Assembly: GCF_950023065.1 (NCBI RefSeq)
Contig: NC_088677.1
Span: forward strand, 71,821,469 to 71,885,468
Direction of reading: 5' to 3'
Source: Planococcus citri
Taxonomy: Eukaryota > Arthropoda > Insecta > Hemiptera > Pseudococcidae
Length of the DNA stretch: 64,000 bases
This document shows, piece after piece, positions 49,451-60,872 of this stretch (position 1 is the stretch's first letter; every line of letters starts with the position of its first letter). The translations under genes were made by a program, and so were the position numbers. The notes beneath the pieces were generated by a model that was not told the origin of the DNA, made no database searches, and saw only the letters and a list, made by a program, of their open reading frames with translations.

Positions 49451-52400
49451 TTTGAACAATTCCGTAGGGAAAAACTCCAAATTGTTAATTTCTTAAAAAA
49501 TGAAAAATCCAAACTGAAAGAGCCAAATCCAAAAAAAAAAAAAAAATTTGAGGAAAAAATTGAAAATACCGAAATTTTAATTTTAAAATAATTTTGGTAT
49601 TGGTTCTGATTGTTTGAGACTTTTACTCACTCTTTTCTATTTTGAAATTGTGGAACAAAAATTTTGAGACTCCCTCTTCTGAAAATGACTTGTTTATTCC
49701 AATTAAAAATTAAAAATTTTCCGCATTTATTCTTCTCTAATTTTAAAAATTTGAATTAAAAATTTTCTCTGAAGTAGTGATAAATTTTTAAAAGATCTAA
49801 ACATCTGAAAACTTTGAATTGAGAAAAAAAATTGAAATGCTTATTGAAGTAGATGAAAAAATTGATAGTAATAATATTGAACCTCTCCCCCTTCCATTCG
49901 AATAAAATTTGAGAAATTGCCCTGCTTTTGTCTGTTTTTCTATTTTCTAACTTTGAGACTCTCCCTTCTGAAAAATATTGAGGTATTTTTGCAAAAATGA
50001 TTTGTTTATTTCATATTTATTTTTAAGTGGTGATAAATTTTCAGGACAAAGATCTGAACACCCGAAAATTTTGAATTGAAAAAAAAACTCGAAATGCTTT
50101 CTTGAGTTGTGAAAAAAATTGATAGTAATAATCGAATCTCTTCTCCTTTCCATTCAAATAAAATTTGAGAAGTTGTCTCACTCTTGTCCCGTTTTTTAAA
50201 AATGTTTTTCAGTTTGTTGGACAACTTTTCACGCTGAAAATCGCAAATATAAGCAAGTACCTAACGTCCATTTGTGGAATTTGCGCGCAAATGCTCACCT
50301 TAAGACATTTTTTCCAGCGATTTAGTTCTTCAACTTCATTGGATAAAATTTTGTGAACATTTTCATTTTCAAGAAATCCTGCTGGAGGCTGCAGAATTGC
50401 AGAACAGCTGAATACAGTTCGAAGCTGTTTCCAATTGTTTTGAAGGAAAACACGAAAATAGGGTAAACACCTGCCATATTTCAGCTGTTAGTTCAATTGG
50501 CCAAAATTTTGAGTTTTTCTCTAATTTTTACCTCAATCGAGAAAAAAAATCGAAAAATGCACTTTAGCATCTGAAATGGCTTTTGGCTAGATGATGTATT
50601 TTTTGCATGTTTTTTCAATTCAGTAAAAGTCTAAAATTAGTACGAAAAAAAAAATGGAAAAAAATAAAATTGTATAGAATAAATTATTGATTTATTTCTG
50701 TTCCTGTGAATTTTTTTTTTTTTTTTTGATGTTTCAATTAGCAAGTTCAACTTGAACCATCTGGCCAATGTTATTTCATTTTAATTCTTGCCACAGTTTT
50801 CGATACTACGATGTTCCATTCTTCAATCGATTTTACTCTACACAGATTTACCAACTAAATCGCGATAACCCATCGACTCTCGATTCGTGGCTGTTTCATT
50901 TCGTAGTTGAACTGAACCCCCATAAGCTCAAACAGTACCTATATACGAGGAGTCATCGACCAAAAAAGAAAAGAATCACTATTTACGGATTGTATAATAT
51001 ATAGAACCAGAAGATCATAAGAGAAAGATAATCACTTAGGAAACGTGCCTTTACACAGTTTACACACAGCACATGTTCTCATGTTGCGATTCAATTACCA
51101 CGCGAGAAGCGAAGGCGAAAGAAGGAACGATGTCAAAATACCATCGAATATAAGAGAGAAGTATCGTAATAACGGATCTTATGTATATTCACGACTTTTT
51201 CCCTATAGCTGCGTATATATGCATATTATGGTTTGGACTTTCGTACTAAATCAAACAACGCCTAACATAGGGCACATAGCACACTCCCTCTCGGCATAGT
51301 ATACACTATGTACTAAAATGCGCGTGCATTTTTAATGAAAATGCCATCCACGTCCCCCCTCCCCCCCCCCGCTTGAGCCGCCTGCGCCTTCGTTCGACTG
51401 CAGCAATCTAACATTCTTCGAATTCGATTATGTATTTTCATATTCCTAATCCGTATTATAGTACGTATACGCACTTTAATTACTTACATCCTGTGTATAT
51501 GTGTTCGTGTATAGTGTGTACTGTACGTAGCCTATAGTACGATATGTCTACGCGATATTATAAATCTTTTAGACACATACAAATTTACGCCTGGCAATTG
51601 AATTAATTGAAAAAAAAAACGCAGAATACCGATGGTTGGCGCGTCCGTGTAATCGCATAATCATCGTTTTTTCCCTCACTCTGCCTCTCTCATCGTACGT
51701 GAAAAAAAAATAGGCGCAAAAAACCTATTAATTAATAGCTGTCATGTAGGCAACATGTTGCATTAATTGGCCGTACAGTCGATGCTTGTTTGTGTACTCT
51801 GTGGCCTGTCCATATTATACTGTTCCGTATTCTAGGAAACATGTAACGGAATCTAAACGCATCGAAATTCAAACCGCCAATTTATCCATCTCGTGTCCGG
51901 CATCCGGCTCCGGAGTCCAGAGTCCGGACGTTTCACTCCAAGTCGAACCCGGTGGCCAGATCAGATCTGCAGTATTCTAGGTAGTCTGCACGTCTGAGGT
52001 CTGCAGCGTGTTATCATTCAATTCTACGACTACGATTTCATGGCCACAAAACGAAGGCGCCTGTTTCGTATTACTCGGTCATGCATCGCCCCTTCGCCTC
52101 CTCTTCATATACCTGTGTGCAATAATTTGCAATAAACTGTAATGGGCAACCACGTGGAAGTTAGCTGAGCACGTACAAATTCAGGCATCAGCGTCATCTT
52201 GTGTGCATAGGTACTCGTACATAATTCCCTTCCACATCGAAGCGTCGCTGGGCAACCTAACTCTAAGACGTGGTCTCTGTTTCTGTTTACGATGGTATGG
52301 TTGTAAGTGATTCGCGAAAATCATTTTTTATACGTAAACAAATGGCTTATTTTTATGGTAATGAGTATTGCGCGTGCGAAATGTACGAGTTTGTCGATAA

Positions 52401-53472
52401 CAGGACTGCTCAAATGGACACGAAGAATGGCCCGAGGCATGGCAAAGAGTAGAGGTACTCGAAGCGGTGAATTTAGGTGAACATTTCAAAGTAAAAATGG
52501 TACTTATTTTGAGGTATGAATTTGAAATTATGTCGTTTGAGTGACAAATGAAGAAAACTGCTTTGCTAAACTTTTGGAGGTTCTCCAGGTTGCCATGTTG
52601 GGGAAACAAATTGCTTTAATGGGTGCAATGGTACTCTGCCCATTGACCAAACACAAAAAAGTTGAACTATTCAAGAAAAATCATTTTTTTGGAAAATGGA
52701 AAGTTATGAAAAAGCTCAAATCCGTAGTTTCCAACAAAACAAGTGAATATAAATTGGGAATTTTTTTTCAAAAATAATTCAACAACATGAGTAAAATCAT
52801 TAGTCAAAAGCACTTTTTGAAAAGATTTTTAAAAAATTAATAAGAAAAAAGAATTGTTATAACGATAGCAAACAAGGTCATCTGGCAATTCTCAAGTTGA
52901 GCAAAAATAAAAACTTGGAAAAAAAATGCCTTTGACCAAAAAATGAAAAAAAATCTGGGCAGCAAATAGTGGAATTTTAATCAAGTCATAAAAATCTTGA
53001 CGGAAATTGGGCCGAAATATGACACAAAATTTGGCGAAATTGCGAGCTTTGTAGGGGGGGGGGGGGGAGACTACGAATAAAAAGCAGTTTTGTTTTGAAG
53101 CACGAGAGGTAGCATGGAACTTTCTGTTATTTTGAAAAAAAAGAAGTATTTTATCATATAATTAGATGTTGGAATATGAAGATGAATATTATAGAGACAA
53201 ATAGCGATAAAAAACACAAATCCATAGAGTAAAAGAAATGACTAACTGAACTCGCAGATGAATTTGTATTTTCTATATATTCATCTTCACACTCCAATAC
53301 CAATACCTGATTAGGTATGCCGATTTTGTGTTCCTCTAATATGGTCATTAATTTGATTGCTCAGAATATTCAGACAGAAAGCTCATTTTAAAGATGCTAA
53401 AGCTAAACGTTTTGATTTCTTTTTCTTTTTTATTACTGTGGCGATATTTCTTTCTGGTGTAATTTCAAAGAG
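49451..53472. other. Non-coding stretch, no gene recognised
   Basis: 49.45-50.75 kb is AT-rich. It contains a degenerate two-copy repeat around 49650-50170 (CTCCCTTCTGAAAATGACTTG and TTTGAATTGAGAAAAAAA variants). It also contains a decayed piece of the 34-kb foldback at 50365-50600. 50.75-52.5 kb is lower-copy and CG-containing, with a C run at 51358 and a GC-rich patch near 51890-51970. A minus frame at 53154-53348 begins with a plausible acidic sequence but lacks splice sites or a domain. Confidence 0.4.
50365..50600. repeat. Decayed copy of one arm of the 34-kb foldback
   Basis: CTGCTGGAGGCTGCAGAA, CTGTTTCCAATTG, GAAAATAGGGTA, ATTTCAGCT and AAAATGCACTTTAGCA occur in the same order as in the right arm around 34890-35090, at clearly lower identity. 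Confidence 0.55.
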
Positions 53473-54856
53473 GGGTCATTCCACGTCAATTGGACCAAGA
53501 AGTGGTAGGTGGGTTCGCCGATTTTTTTGAAATTTTTCCTGTGGAAAGACCTTCCGAAGGGATGACCAATGGCGCAAATCGCAGCCCTCTAGCCCTTTTT
53601 TAACGGCTGCCAGGGGGTGTCAAAGTTTTCAGTGAACCTAAAATATCATCCATTTCAGCAGTGGATTGCTCGATAACCGCGATACCTACAAAAATGGAAC
53701 TTTTTCCAATAGTTAGGGGTTTTGAAAGGATTTTTGGTAATATCATAAAAATCAGTGTTGCCACTTTTTTTCGTACAAAAAATTAGCTCAAAAAGTTTCA
53801 AAACGTAGTTTTCATATCGTTTCGACTCTCAAAAATTCTGAAAAAAAAATATTATGGACAACTGTTCATGCTGAACAACATATTAAAAAATTGGGATGGT
53901 AACTTGTAACAAAGTCGATTTTAAAAAATTTAAACTTTGCGAAAAAATGCGATTTTTTGATTTAAAACATGAAAAAAAGTTTTGATTGGTAAAGTTGACC
54001 CATTTGACCCCTATTTTTACATATCTTTTGAAAAAGTTGAAAAAACTCCTTTCACTCAATAAAATGAACTCATCACAAAAAAATCAAAATTCGAAAAAAT
54101 GCAATTTTCAATTTCAAACATCAAAAAAAGTTTAAATTTATTCAGTTGTCTTATTTTGACCACTTTCTGACGTATTTCATGAAAAAGTTGATAAAAATCT
54201 CACTCACAGCAAAAAAAATTAAATTTGCTTTTTTTTTGAATTTTGATTTTTTTGTGATGAGTTAATTTCACCGAGTGAAGGGGTTTTTTCAACTTTTTCA
54301 ACAGATACGTAAAAATAGGGGTCAAATGGGTCAACTTTACCAATCAAAACTTTTTTTCATGTTTTAAATAAAAAAATTGCATTTTTTCGCAAAGTTTAAA
54401 TTTTTTTAAATCGACTTTGTTACAAGTTACCATCCCAAATTTTTAATATGTTGTTCAGCATGAACAGTTGTCCATAATATATTTTTTTCAGAATTATTGA
54501 GAGTCGGAACGATATGAAAACTACGTTTTGAAACTTTTTGAGCTAATTTTTTGTACGAAAAAAAGTGGCAACACTGTTTTTTATGATATCACCAAAAATC
54601 CTTTCAAAACCCCTAACTATTGGGAAAAGTTCCATTTTTGTAGGTATCGCGGTTATCGAGCAATCCACTGCTGAAATGGATGATATTTTAGGTTCACTGA
54701 AAACTTTGACACCCCCTGGCTGCCGTTAAAAATGGGCTAGAGGGCTGCGATTTGCGGCATAGGTCATCCCTTCGGAAGGTCTTTCCACAAGAAAAATTTC
54801 AAAAAAATCGCCGAACCCACCCACCACTTCTTGGTCCAATTGACGTGGAATGACCC
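53473..54856. mobile_element. 1.38-kb complete foldback element, GGGTCATTCC ends, AGAG duplication
   Basis: GGGTCATTCCACGTCAATTG begins at 53473 and its reverse complement CAATTGACGTGGAATGACCC ends at 54856. AGAG is on both sides (53469-53472 and 54857-54860). The two arms match through the whole length, for example GGTCTTTCC, AGGGCTGCGATTT, GCAGTGGATTGCTCGATAACC and GTGGCAACACTG, around a centre near 54165. No transposase frame is present. The ends share GGGT(A/C)ATTC and a 4-bp duplication with the element at 1629-2158, suggesting a common mobiliser. A truncated copy lies at 38038-38910. Confidence 0.85.
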
Positions 54857-57800
54857 AGAGATCTCATTCTGGAAACAAATTGATTCTGATATCATGTTGT
54901 AAGAAGGGAGGGGGGGGGGAATCGTGTGTTTGTTATAAGGAAAAAAGCTTACGGTCTCAGAAACAGCTTTCAGCTTCTCACTAAAAAATTTCAACTTGAA
55001 TTTTTTTTTGCATAGAGGTCAACAAACTGTTGAGAAAATCTCTCAAAATCACTCTACTCACTTACATAATAATATTACTTTGAGAAATATGTAGATTAAA
55101 ACAAGGAAAAATCGTCGAAGTCTCCAGAAATTTTTTGAAAATGTCCACCTTTTATCGATGAATCGAATTTGATTGGACAATCAAATCTGCCCCTAGAATT
55201 GTATTTTATTGATTTTAAAATTCGTTTCAAAACCATTATTTCATGGCCTGAAAAATCATACAAATTCATCTCAAAAACTGATTAAAAATCTAAAAGCACC
55301 CTGACATCTTTGAAACTTTAATCAAAATTACTCAGAGGCAAAAATCTTCCCAATATTGTCTATCTGTAAAATGCTCGACATTTTTAGATTTCGAAAAAAT
55401 GCCATTTTTGAAATTTTGAAGAAAAAAAAATTCCAAAAAACTAAAAATTCTGGAATTTTTGACGGTCAATAAATTTTTTTGTGTTTTTTAGAATTTGAAA
55501 AAATTCTATTTCAAGTAAAATAGAGAGTGTAAATTGGAGAAAATAAAAGCGCAAAAGTTTTGAAAATTTGAATTCCATTACCAAATTTACAAAATCAAAT
55601 TCCAAAAATAAATCGTAAAAGCGGTCAAAAATTTCAATTTATATATTTTCTAAGCAGATTCAGTGGTCTTTTAAAATTATTTTTTTTTTAAATTTTGAAA
55701 TGCATAGAAAAATCACAAATTTTTGTATTTATGACCAAAATTTCTAAAATTTGTTCACTTTTAACTTTGATACGCAATTTCTATAAATTGGTCCCTATTT
55801 TCAGCACACATCAAAGAAATGTCAACATTTCTGGTTCACTTGGCGATGAATATGAATCCAAAGTGGGTTAAGTCATTTTTTAAAAAAGCACGTTTTACGG
55901 AGATTTTTACTTCCAAAGTGGGTCAGTCATCGATTTTTCAAAGTGAATTTTTCTACAAGCAATTTGTTCTATGTCCAAAGAAAGGAAAGGTGCACCGACC
56001 TTTGGAAACAGAACAAATAGCATAAAAAATTTTAAAGCCATTTTTTGGGAAAAAAATGTCTTAAGCCACTTTGGAATAGAGCTCTTCAATTATTTACATG
56101 AAAAACAGCTGGTTAGTATTTGTGGTGTGGTATGAGTATAATTTGGGGAAAATTGCATTCAAAAAATGATTGAAAACCTGTTAGAATTATATTATCAAAA
56201 CTCAAAAAAAAGTGTTACAATCGATAAAAACTAGAAAAAACTGGTAAAATTTCGATTTCATCAATTTTTTGTTGATTTTTGATGATTTTTATGCCAATCT
56301 TATAGTATTGATTTCTCTTAGATTAATTTTTTACGAATTCCAATAAATCTTGCGAATTTGTATTCCAGAGAAAAAAGAGACACATAGATAGCAATTTTTT
56401 GGGGCCTTACAAAGATACAAGAATTTATATTTATAAACAATTCCTAGTTTTTTTTTCGCAAATGAAAATTGTTTACCAATCGTTTACCTTGAGAATATTT
56501 TCAAAATCTGAACCAAGGGTCAATTCAACCTATTTTTAAAACCACTGCACGAATTTGTTTTCAACTTCCTGGCGATCGAATTTCAAGTGGGATGAATATG
56601 AAATACAGCGACCTTTTAATTAACTGACCCTTCTTAGAACAAAATATGGAGATGGGAAGAATTCAATCATTGTAAACAGAGATATATCTTCGCATTAGAT
56701 TCAGGATTCCGTAAATTAAAGTCTTAAAATCAGGGTTTTTTAATTTTTTTTTTTTTTTTTTTTTTTGAAAAAAAAGGTAAGTATAAAAATGACTAAAATG
56801 TGGTAAGATTTTTTTTTCGTTACATTGAAATGTTTCCAGGAGTCTGAAGTTCACTTTCAATACGAATACGTAAAATTAACGTAAAATATGTCAAAATCAT
56901 CTCATAACATAAGATTGGCATAAAGTTTTTCTACTCTTGGCAACACTGTTTAATGAATTGGAAAAAATGGTTCAACTTCAAAATATCAAAAATGACAATC
57001 GTTTTTTCTAATTTCTTCAGTTCTACATCAAAAATGCGTCACTATACAATAGGTCAATTAACGATGAAAAATCAAAATAAAATCGCATAGCACCGTTCGA
57101 ACGAAATACTTTTAAAAATAACGTCTACTCATCGAAAAACTTGACAATTATTCGTTTACAGTTTACTTAGCACAAGCTACCTAATTCGTAGACAATCGGT
57201 ATTTATCACTCTCTCTCTCGCTCTTCTGCAACTGCCCTTCAAAACTTTTCCAGAAAACAATAGTGTACTAGAAATTTTCCATTTGCATAATCATAATCAA
57301 TAAAAATAATAATAAGGATAGATATTGGTAACAGCCAAGAAAATAATCAACCTGGAAGTTACGTTTTACAATTACAAATACATTTCTGGAAAAGCTGACA
57401 AGTTCGAACTTGTTCTACGACCGGAAACTTTCGTGCCTTATTTTTCCAAATCTATCCCCAACTTTAGCACCACTGCCTCCAAATCAGACAAATCAAAAAC
57501 AACAAGACCCATCGAACACAACATCACCGAAGAAAAAAATAGACTCGAATTCGTCTAAGGAAGTGCTTGTCGAGTGTCGAGATGAATTAAATAATTAGAA
57601 TGATTACTTCCACAGAATCTAATATAATTCTCGAAGAAAAAAAAACTATACCCACGATGATATCTCCAGACACCATATGCGATATTCGTTGTTCACATGA
57701 CAGCGTAATCGAACACTTGTTAACAAATCAACTACTTACTTCCTCATGAATCATTTCCCCTCAGAACTACCATCATTCATTAAATAAATACATGCTACAA

Positions 57801-57861
57801 ACATCATAAACACTATTACAGGTGACATAATTAATATTCGAGTATTTTGATAATTACTCAC
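54857..57861. other. AT-rich non-coding DNA, then lower-copy sequence, inside the presumed first intron
   Basis: 54.9-57.0 kb is AT-rich with low-complexity stretches and a T run near 56745-56766. 57.05-57.86 kb has more unique-looking sequence, including a CTCTCTCTCTCGCTC tract at about 57210. It directly follows the donor of the exon at 57862-57919 and therefore is probably the start of its intron. A 77-codon plus-strand frame at 57325-57558 has no recognisable domain. Confidence 0.4.
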
Positions 57862-57919
57862 CGAAAAATTCTTCCCAATTCAACGAAGATGTATCGGAAT
57901 TGCAATTTTCGGCAGGCAT
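57862..57919 (-). CDS. First coding exon of an unidentified gene
   Basis: The ATG at 57919-57917 opens a frame encoding MPAENCNSDTSSLNWEEFF plus the first base of the next codon, ending at G|GTGAGT (donor at 57861-57856). An in-frame TGA lies ten codons upstream (nine sense codons between), so this ATG is the first usable one. The upstream bases (GCGACG) give an acceptable translation context. The peptide is acidic and serine-rich and I do not recognise the family. No second exon with matching phase was found in the window, which implies a first intron longer than 57 kb unless an exon was missed. The same strand carries three predicted recursive splice sites at 39.29, 23.65 and 11.64 kb. A long first intron with such sites is typical of large developmental or neural genes in insects, but that is inference. 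Confidence 0.6.
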
Positions 57920-58260
57920 CGTCGCAGGTGCAGAGTTAACGAATCACGTAGAAGATGACCGATTGCACATGTTCAACGCGAAATGTTTCAACAAACAAAA
58001 CTCAGAATTTCAATAAAAATGTCGTAAATTTATCACGCATACCGGTGAATCAACAGGCGATTTAATCCTTTAGAATAAAATACGATAACGGAATAACTCA
58101 AACCTTCGAACGTCTGCTACGAACCGAACAAACATGTAAACTAACTGCAGTTAGACGCACACGCACCGAACGAACGCAAGACCAAGTTCATGTTGCAAGT
58201 TCGTCGCGGCGCCGCAAACAGTGCTACCAACCACCAATGGGATATGGTGCAGCTAAAGTG
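57920..58260 (-). promoter_or_regulatory. 5' UTR and probable promoter region of the unidentified gene
   Basis: Upstream of the exon the sequence becomes CG-rich near 58140-58215 (ACGCACACGCACCGAACGAACG, GTCGCGGCGCCGCAAAC), unlike the surrounding AT-rich DNA. A CCAAT word lies at about 58233 on the plus strand. No TATA box is obvious. The exact transcription start and whether an extra untranslated exon exists cannot be told from sequence. Confidence 0.35.
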
Positions 58261-58903
58261 CAGCTAAAAAGCACTTGAAGGATGACTGAAGTGCAGCTTG
58301 CAGGCAAATTTTGCATAATTTCTCTAAATTTATTTCTAGTTGATAACAATTTTGTCGTACTTTTGCATTTGCCTACACCAATTATTTTTATTTTTTATTA
58401 GAAACTTTTACGTTCGCCAAGTTCGCTTATTGCCTTATTCCATCTTTGAACCTTTGAACTTTATTTTTGGATTTTCTTTTGATTAGTTAACGCTTATGTG
58501 CTATTAAATTACATACTTACGTTAATTGCGATGAAATTGATTTGATTAAAGCTATTTGAGCTTGTTATCAGCTAAGCCTTTCCACCGAATAAAACTAGGC
58601 GAGATTCGTGATGAGCTTTGGTATTTTACAACTTAATAACCAAAAATGATTATCTATAGTGAAACAGCACACGATAATAATAATATTTAATTTCAATTTA
58701 ACTCATTTACAAAAGTAATAACGTTGCATAATTAAGTTGCACAAATATAAAATACGTGACGTAGGTAAGGTACTTAATAAAGTTGCAACCTGCAAGTGTA
58801 CTTCACAGTTCATTTAATCGAGTTCACACTCAACGAATACAAAATTAATATAATAATACTCTTTCTGAGAATAAACTGCTACTTCGATATGATAATTCTA
58901 CCT
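58261..58903. other. Intergenic spacer and 3' region of the threonine aldolase gene
   Basis: This AT-rich spacer separates two minus-strand genes arranged head to tail. On the minus strand an ATTAAA polyadenylation-like word lies at about 58818-58813, some 85 bases after the threonine aldolase stop, and an AATAAA at about 58464-58459. A small GTGCAGCTA/AAGTGCAGCT repeat lies at 58248-58300. Confidence 0.4.
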
Positions 58904-60872
58904 CTACCTAAATTCATCGATGACTTTTTTAATCTTAATAATGGCAGCTTCAACGTCGGATTTTGAATTATTGATGCATAGCACGAGCCTCACCGTTCGA
59001 TCACCAACTGGCAAAGCTTTTATCATCACTGGATCTTCATCTTGAATTGAAAACTAAAGATCGACATCAACATTAATTTAATTCGCATAATAATTAAGAA
59101 AACTAATAAACTAAAATGTAGTTAGTCTCACAAAAGAATTAAAAATTGTCATCTCCTTGAAAAAAGTTTTTTTTTTTTTTTAAATTCTAAAAGCTTTTGC
59201 GAAGCAATTGGTAATTTATTCGCTAACCTTATTCAACCGTCCGATAAACTTTTTAGGAGTAAGTTTACTCGTATCGATAGAAATCATGAGAATGTTCGAA
59301 TGAATATTTTCAGCTTTTGGAACAGTGATGTAAGGATTTCCAGCTTCTCGAATAGCTACAGAAAAATATTACGTTGGTAATTTAAGTAAGTAGGTAATTC
59401 AATTTGAAAATGAATAAACATAAACTTATAATTAAACGAGTGAGTACAAAGTATTTCATTCAAATACCTTGAGCGATCATTTGAGTATGTTCATGATCAT
59501 CTTGCAAATGGTCCAAGTTATCTAACGCATACATCGCTGCAGCAGCCATAAATCCAATCTGACTGCAACCTCCTCCTAAAGCTTTTCTTACTCTTCGAGC
59601 TCTACAATAACAACAATTCTTCGTAAATTTACAACATGAAGAAGAGTTTATTAGGATCATTATTCTGCGTTATTGGTACGTCAAGATCAGTGGAATCTTA
59701 CTTCTTGATAAAATCAGACGAACCTATGACCATTGCACCTATCGGTGCTCCGAGACCTTTACCGAAACTTATCGTTATACTATCGAAATTAGCGGTAATT
59801 CTAGAAACACTGACGTTTAATTTTACAGCCGTGTTAAATACTCTGCAACCGTCTAAGTGTGTTTTGAGATTCTTGGATTTGGCGAATTCAATTAACTGTA
59901 AAATGCATCGTTAAAATATTAAAAATAGCTGGGTATACCTATAGGTAATTATATGAAGCTACGAGTAGAAGAGAGGTTCGTACACGAATATAAATAGGTA
60001 TCTTTCTCACAATCAGTATATTCGAGTGCAGCTTACTTTATCAATCCATTCCAGAGGCAAAACTTTACCTCCTAGTACCATATGAGTGTTTTCTACGTTG
60101 ACTACTTTGGTGGTCGGTTCCATCAGCGGGTCCATTTTTCGTACGAGAGAATTTAACTCGTCTAAATCAAAAGTTCCGTCTTCTTTTTCGCGAATTTCAC
60201 GTACACTAATGCCTCCAAACTGTAGTAGGTACATACATACTTATTTTATTAATGCCGATTTTTTTTTTTTTTTTTTTTTTAAGAACAATAATTATTGGAA
60301 TTTATAAAATCATAATTTACTTGAATTGATCCACGTTGTTCAAAACAATTCATATGACTAGATTGACCTGCGATCACTTCGGAAGCTCTCTCATTACAAT
60401 GAACCATAACTGAAATAAAATTATTTGCTCTGATTAAATTTAGAATTTATTCTAAAGTCATCTGCTTCTTTCTCTCTTTTTTTTTTTGTTAATTTAATTT
60501 AATTTAATTTAATTACTGCAGGTTGTCTGTTTCTATATGCACACTTACTACTGATTAGATTAGCCATAGTTCCAGAAGGTACATATAAACCTGCTTCTTT
60601 TCCAGTCAGCTTGGCACATCTGGCTTCTAACGCTGTATAATAAAAAGAGTAAGTAGGTAATTATTCGATAATCGTTTGACAAAATGATAAATATGTACAC
60701 AAATACCCAATTGTTTTATTAGATATAAACATGTACGAAGATAGGAATCATTACCATTTACAGTAGGATCTTCAGCGTAGAGATCATCGCCAACCTGAGC
60801 TTCATGAATAGCTTTCCGCATACCTTCTGTTGGCATTGACAAAGTATCACTTCGAAAATCAATTACTCTAAC
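58904..60872 (-). CDS. L-threonine aldolase (PLP-dependent), eight exons
   Basis: Exons on the minus strand: 60755-60872, 60549-60632, 60321-60409, 60037-60219, 59702-59895, 59468-59601, 59228-59355 and 58904-59053. All have GT-AG introns and consistent phases, totalling 1080 bp: 359 codons plus TAG. The family cleaves L-threonine or allo-threonine to glycine and acetaldehyde and has the fold-type I PLP architecture. Counting from the first visible residue: RSDT at 7-10, near the usual N-terminus; DDLYAEDPTVN at 29-39; PSGTMAN at 58-64 for the PLP phosphate; SH at 85-86 with the ring-stacking His; ENTH at 140-143; HLDGCRVFN at 171-179 with Asp173 and Arg176; FGKGLGAP at 202-209 with Lys204 as the likely Schiff-base lysine; RRVRKALGGG at 225-234; and Arg332 near the C-terminus for substrate carboxylate. 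The length fits the family with only a few N-terminal residues missing. The first visible exon begins after an AG acceptor, so an upstream start exon is expected. Confidence 0.93.

Noticed and set aside
53154..53348. Minus-strand frame starting MTILEEHKIGIPNQ as an exon
   Set aside because: The first part looks protein-like but it turns into a hydrophobic AT-coded tail and no good acceptor or donor frames it.
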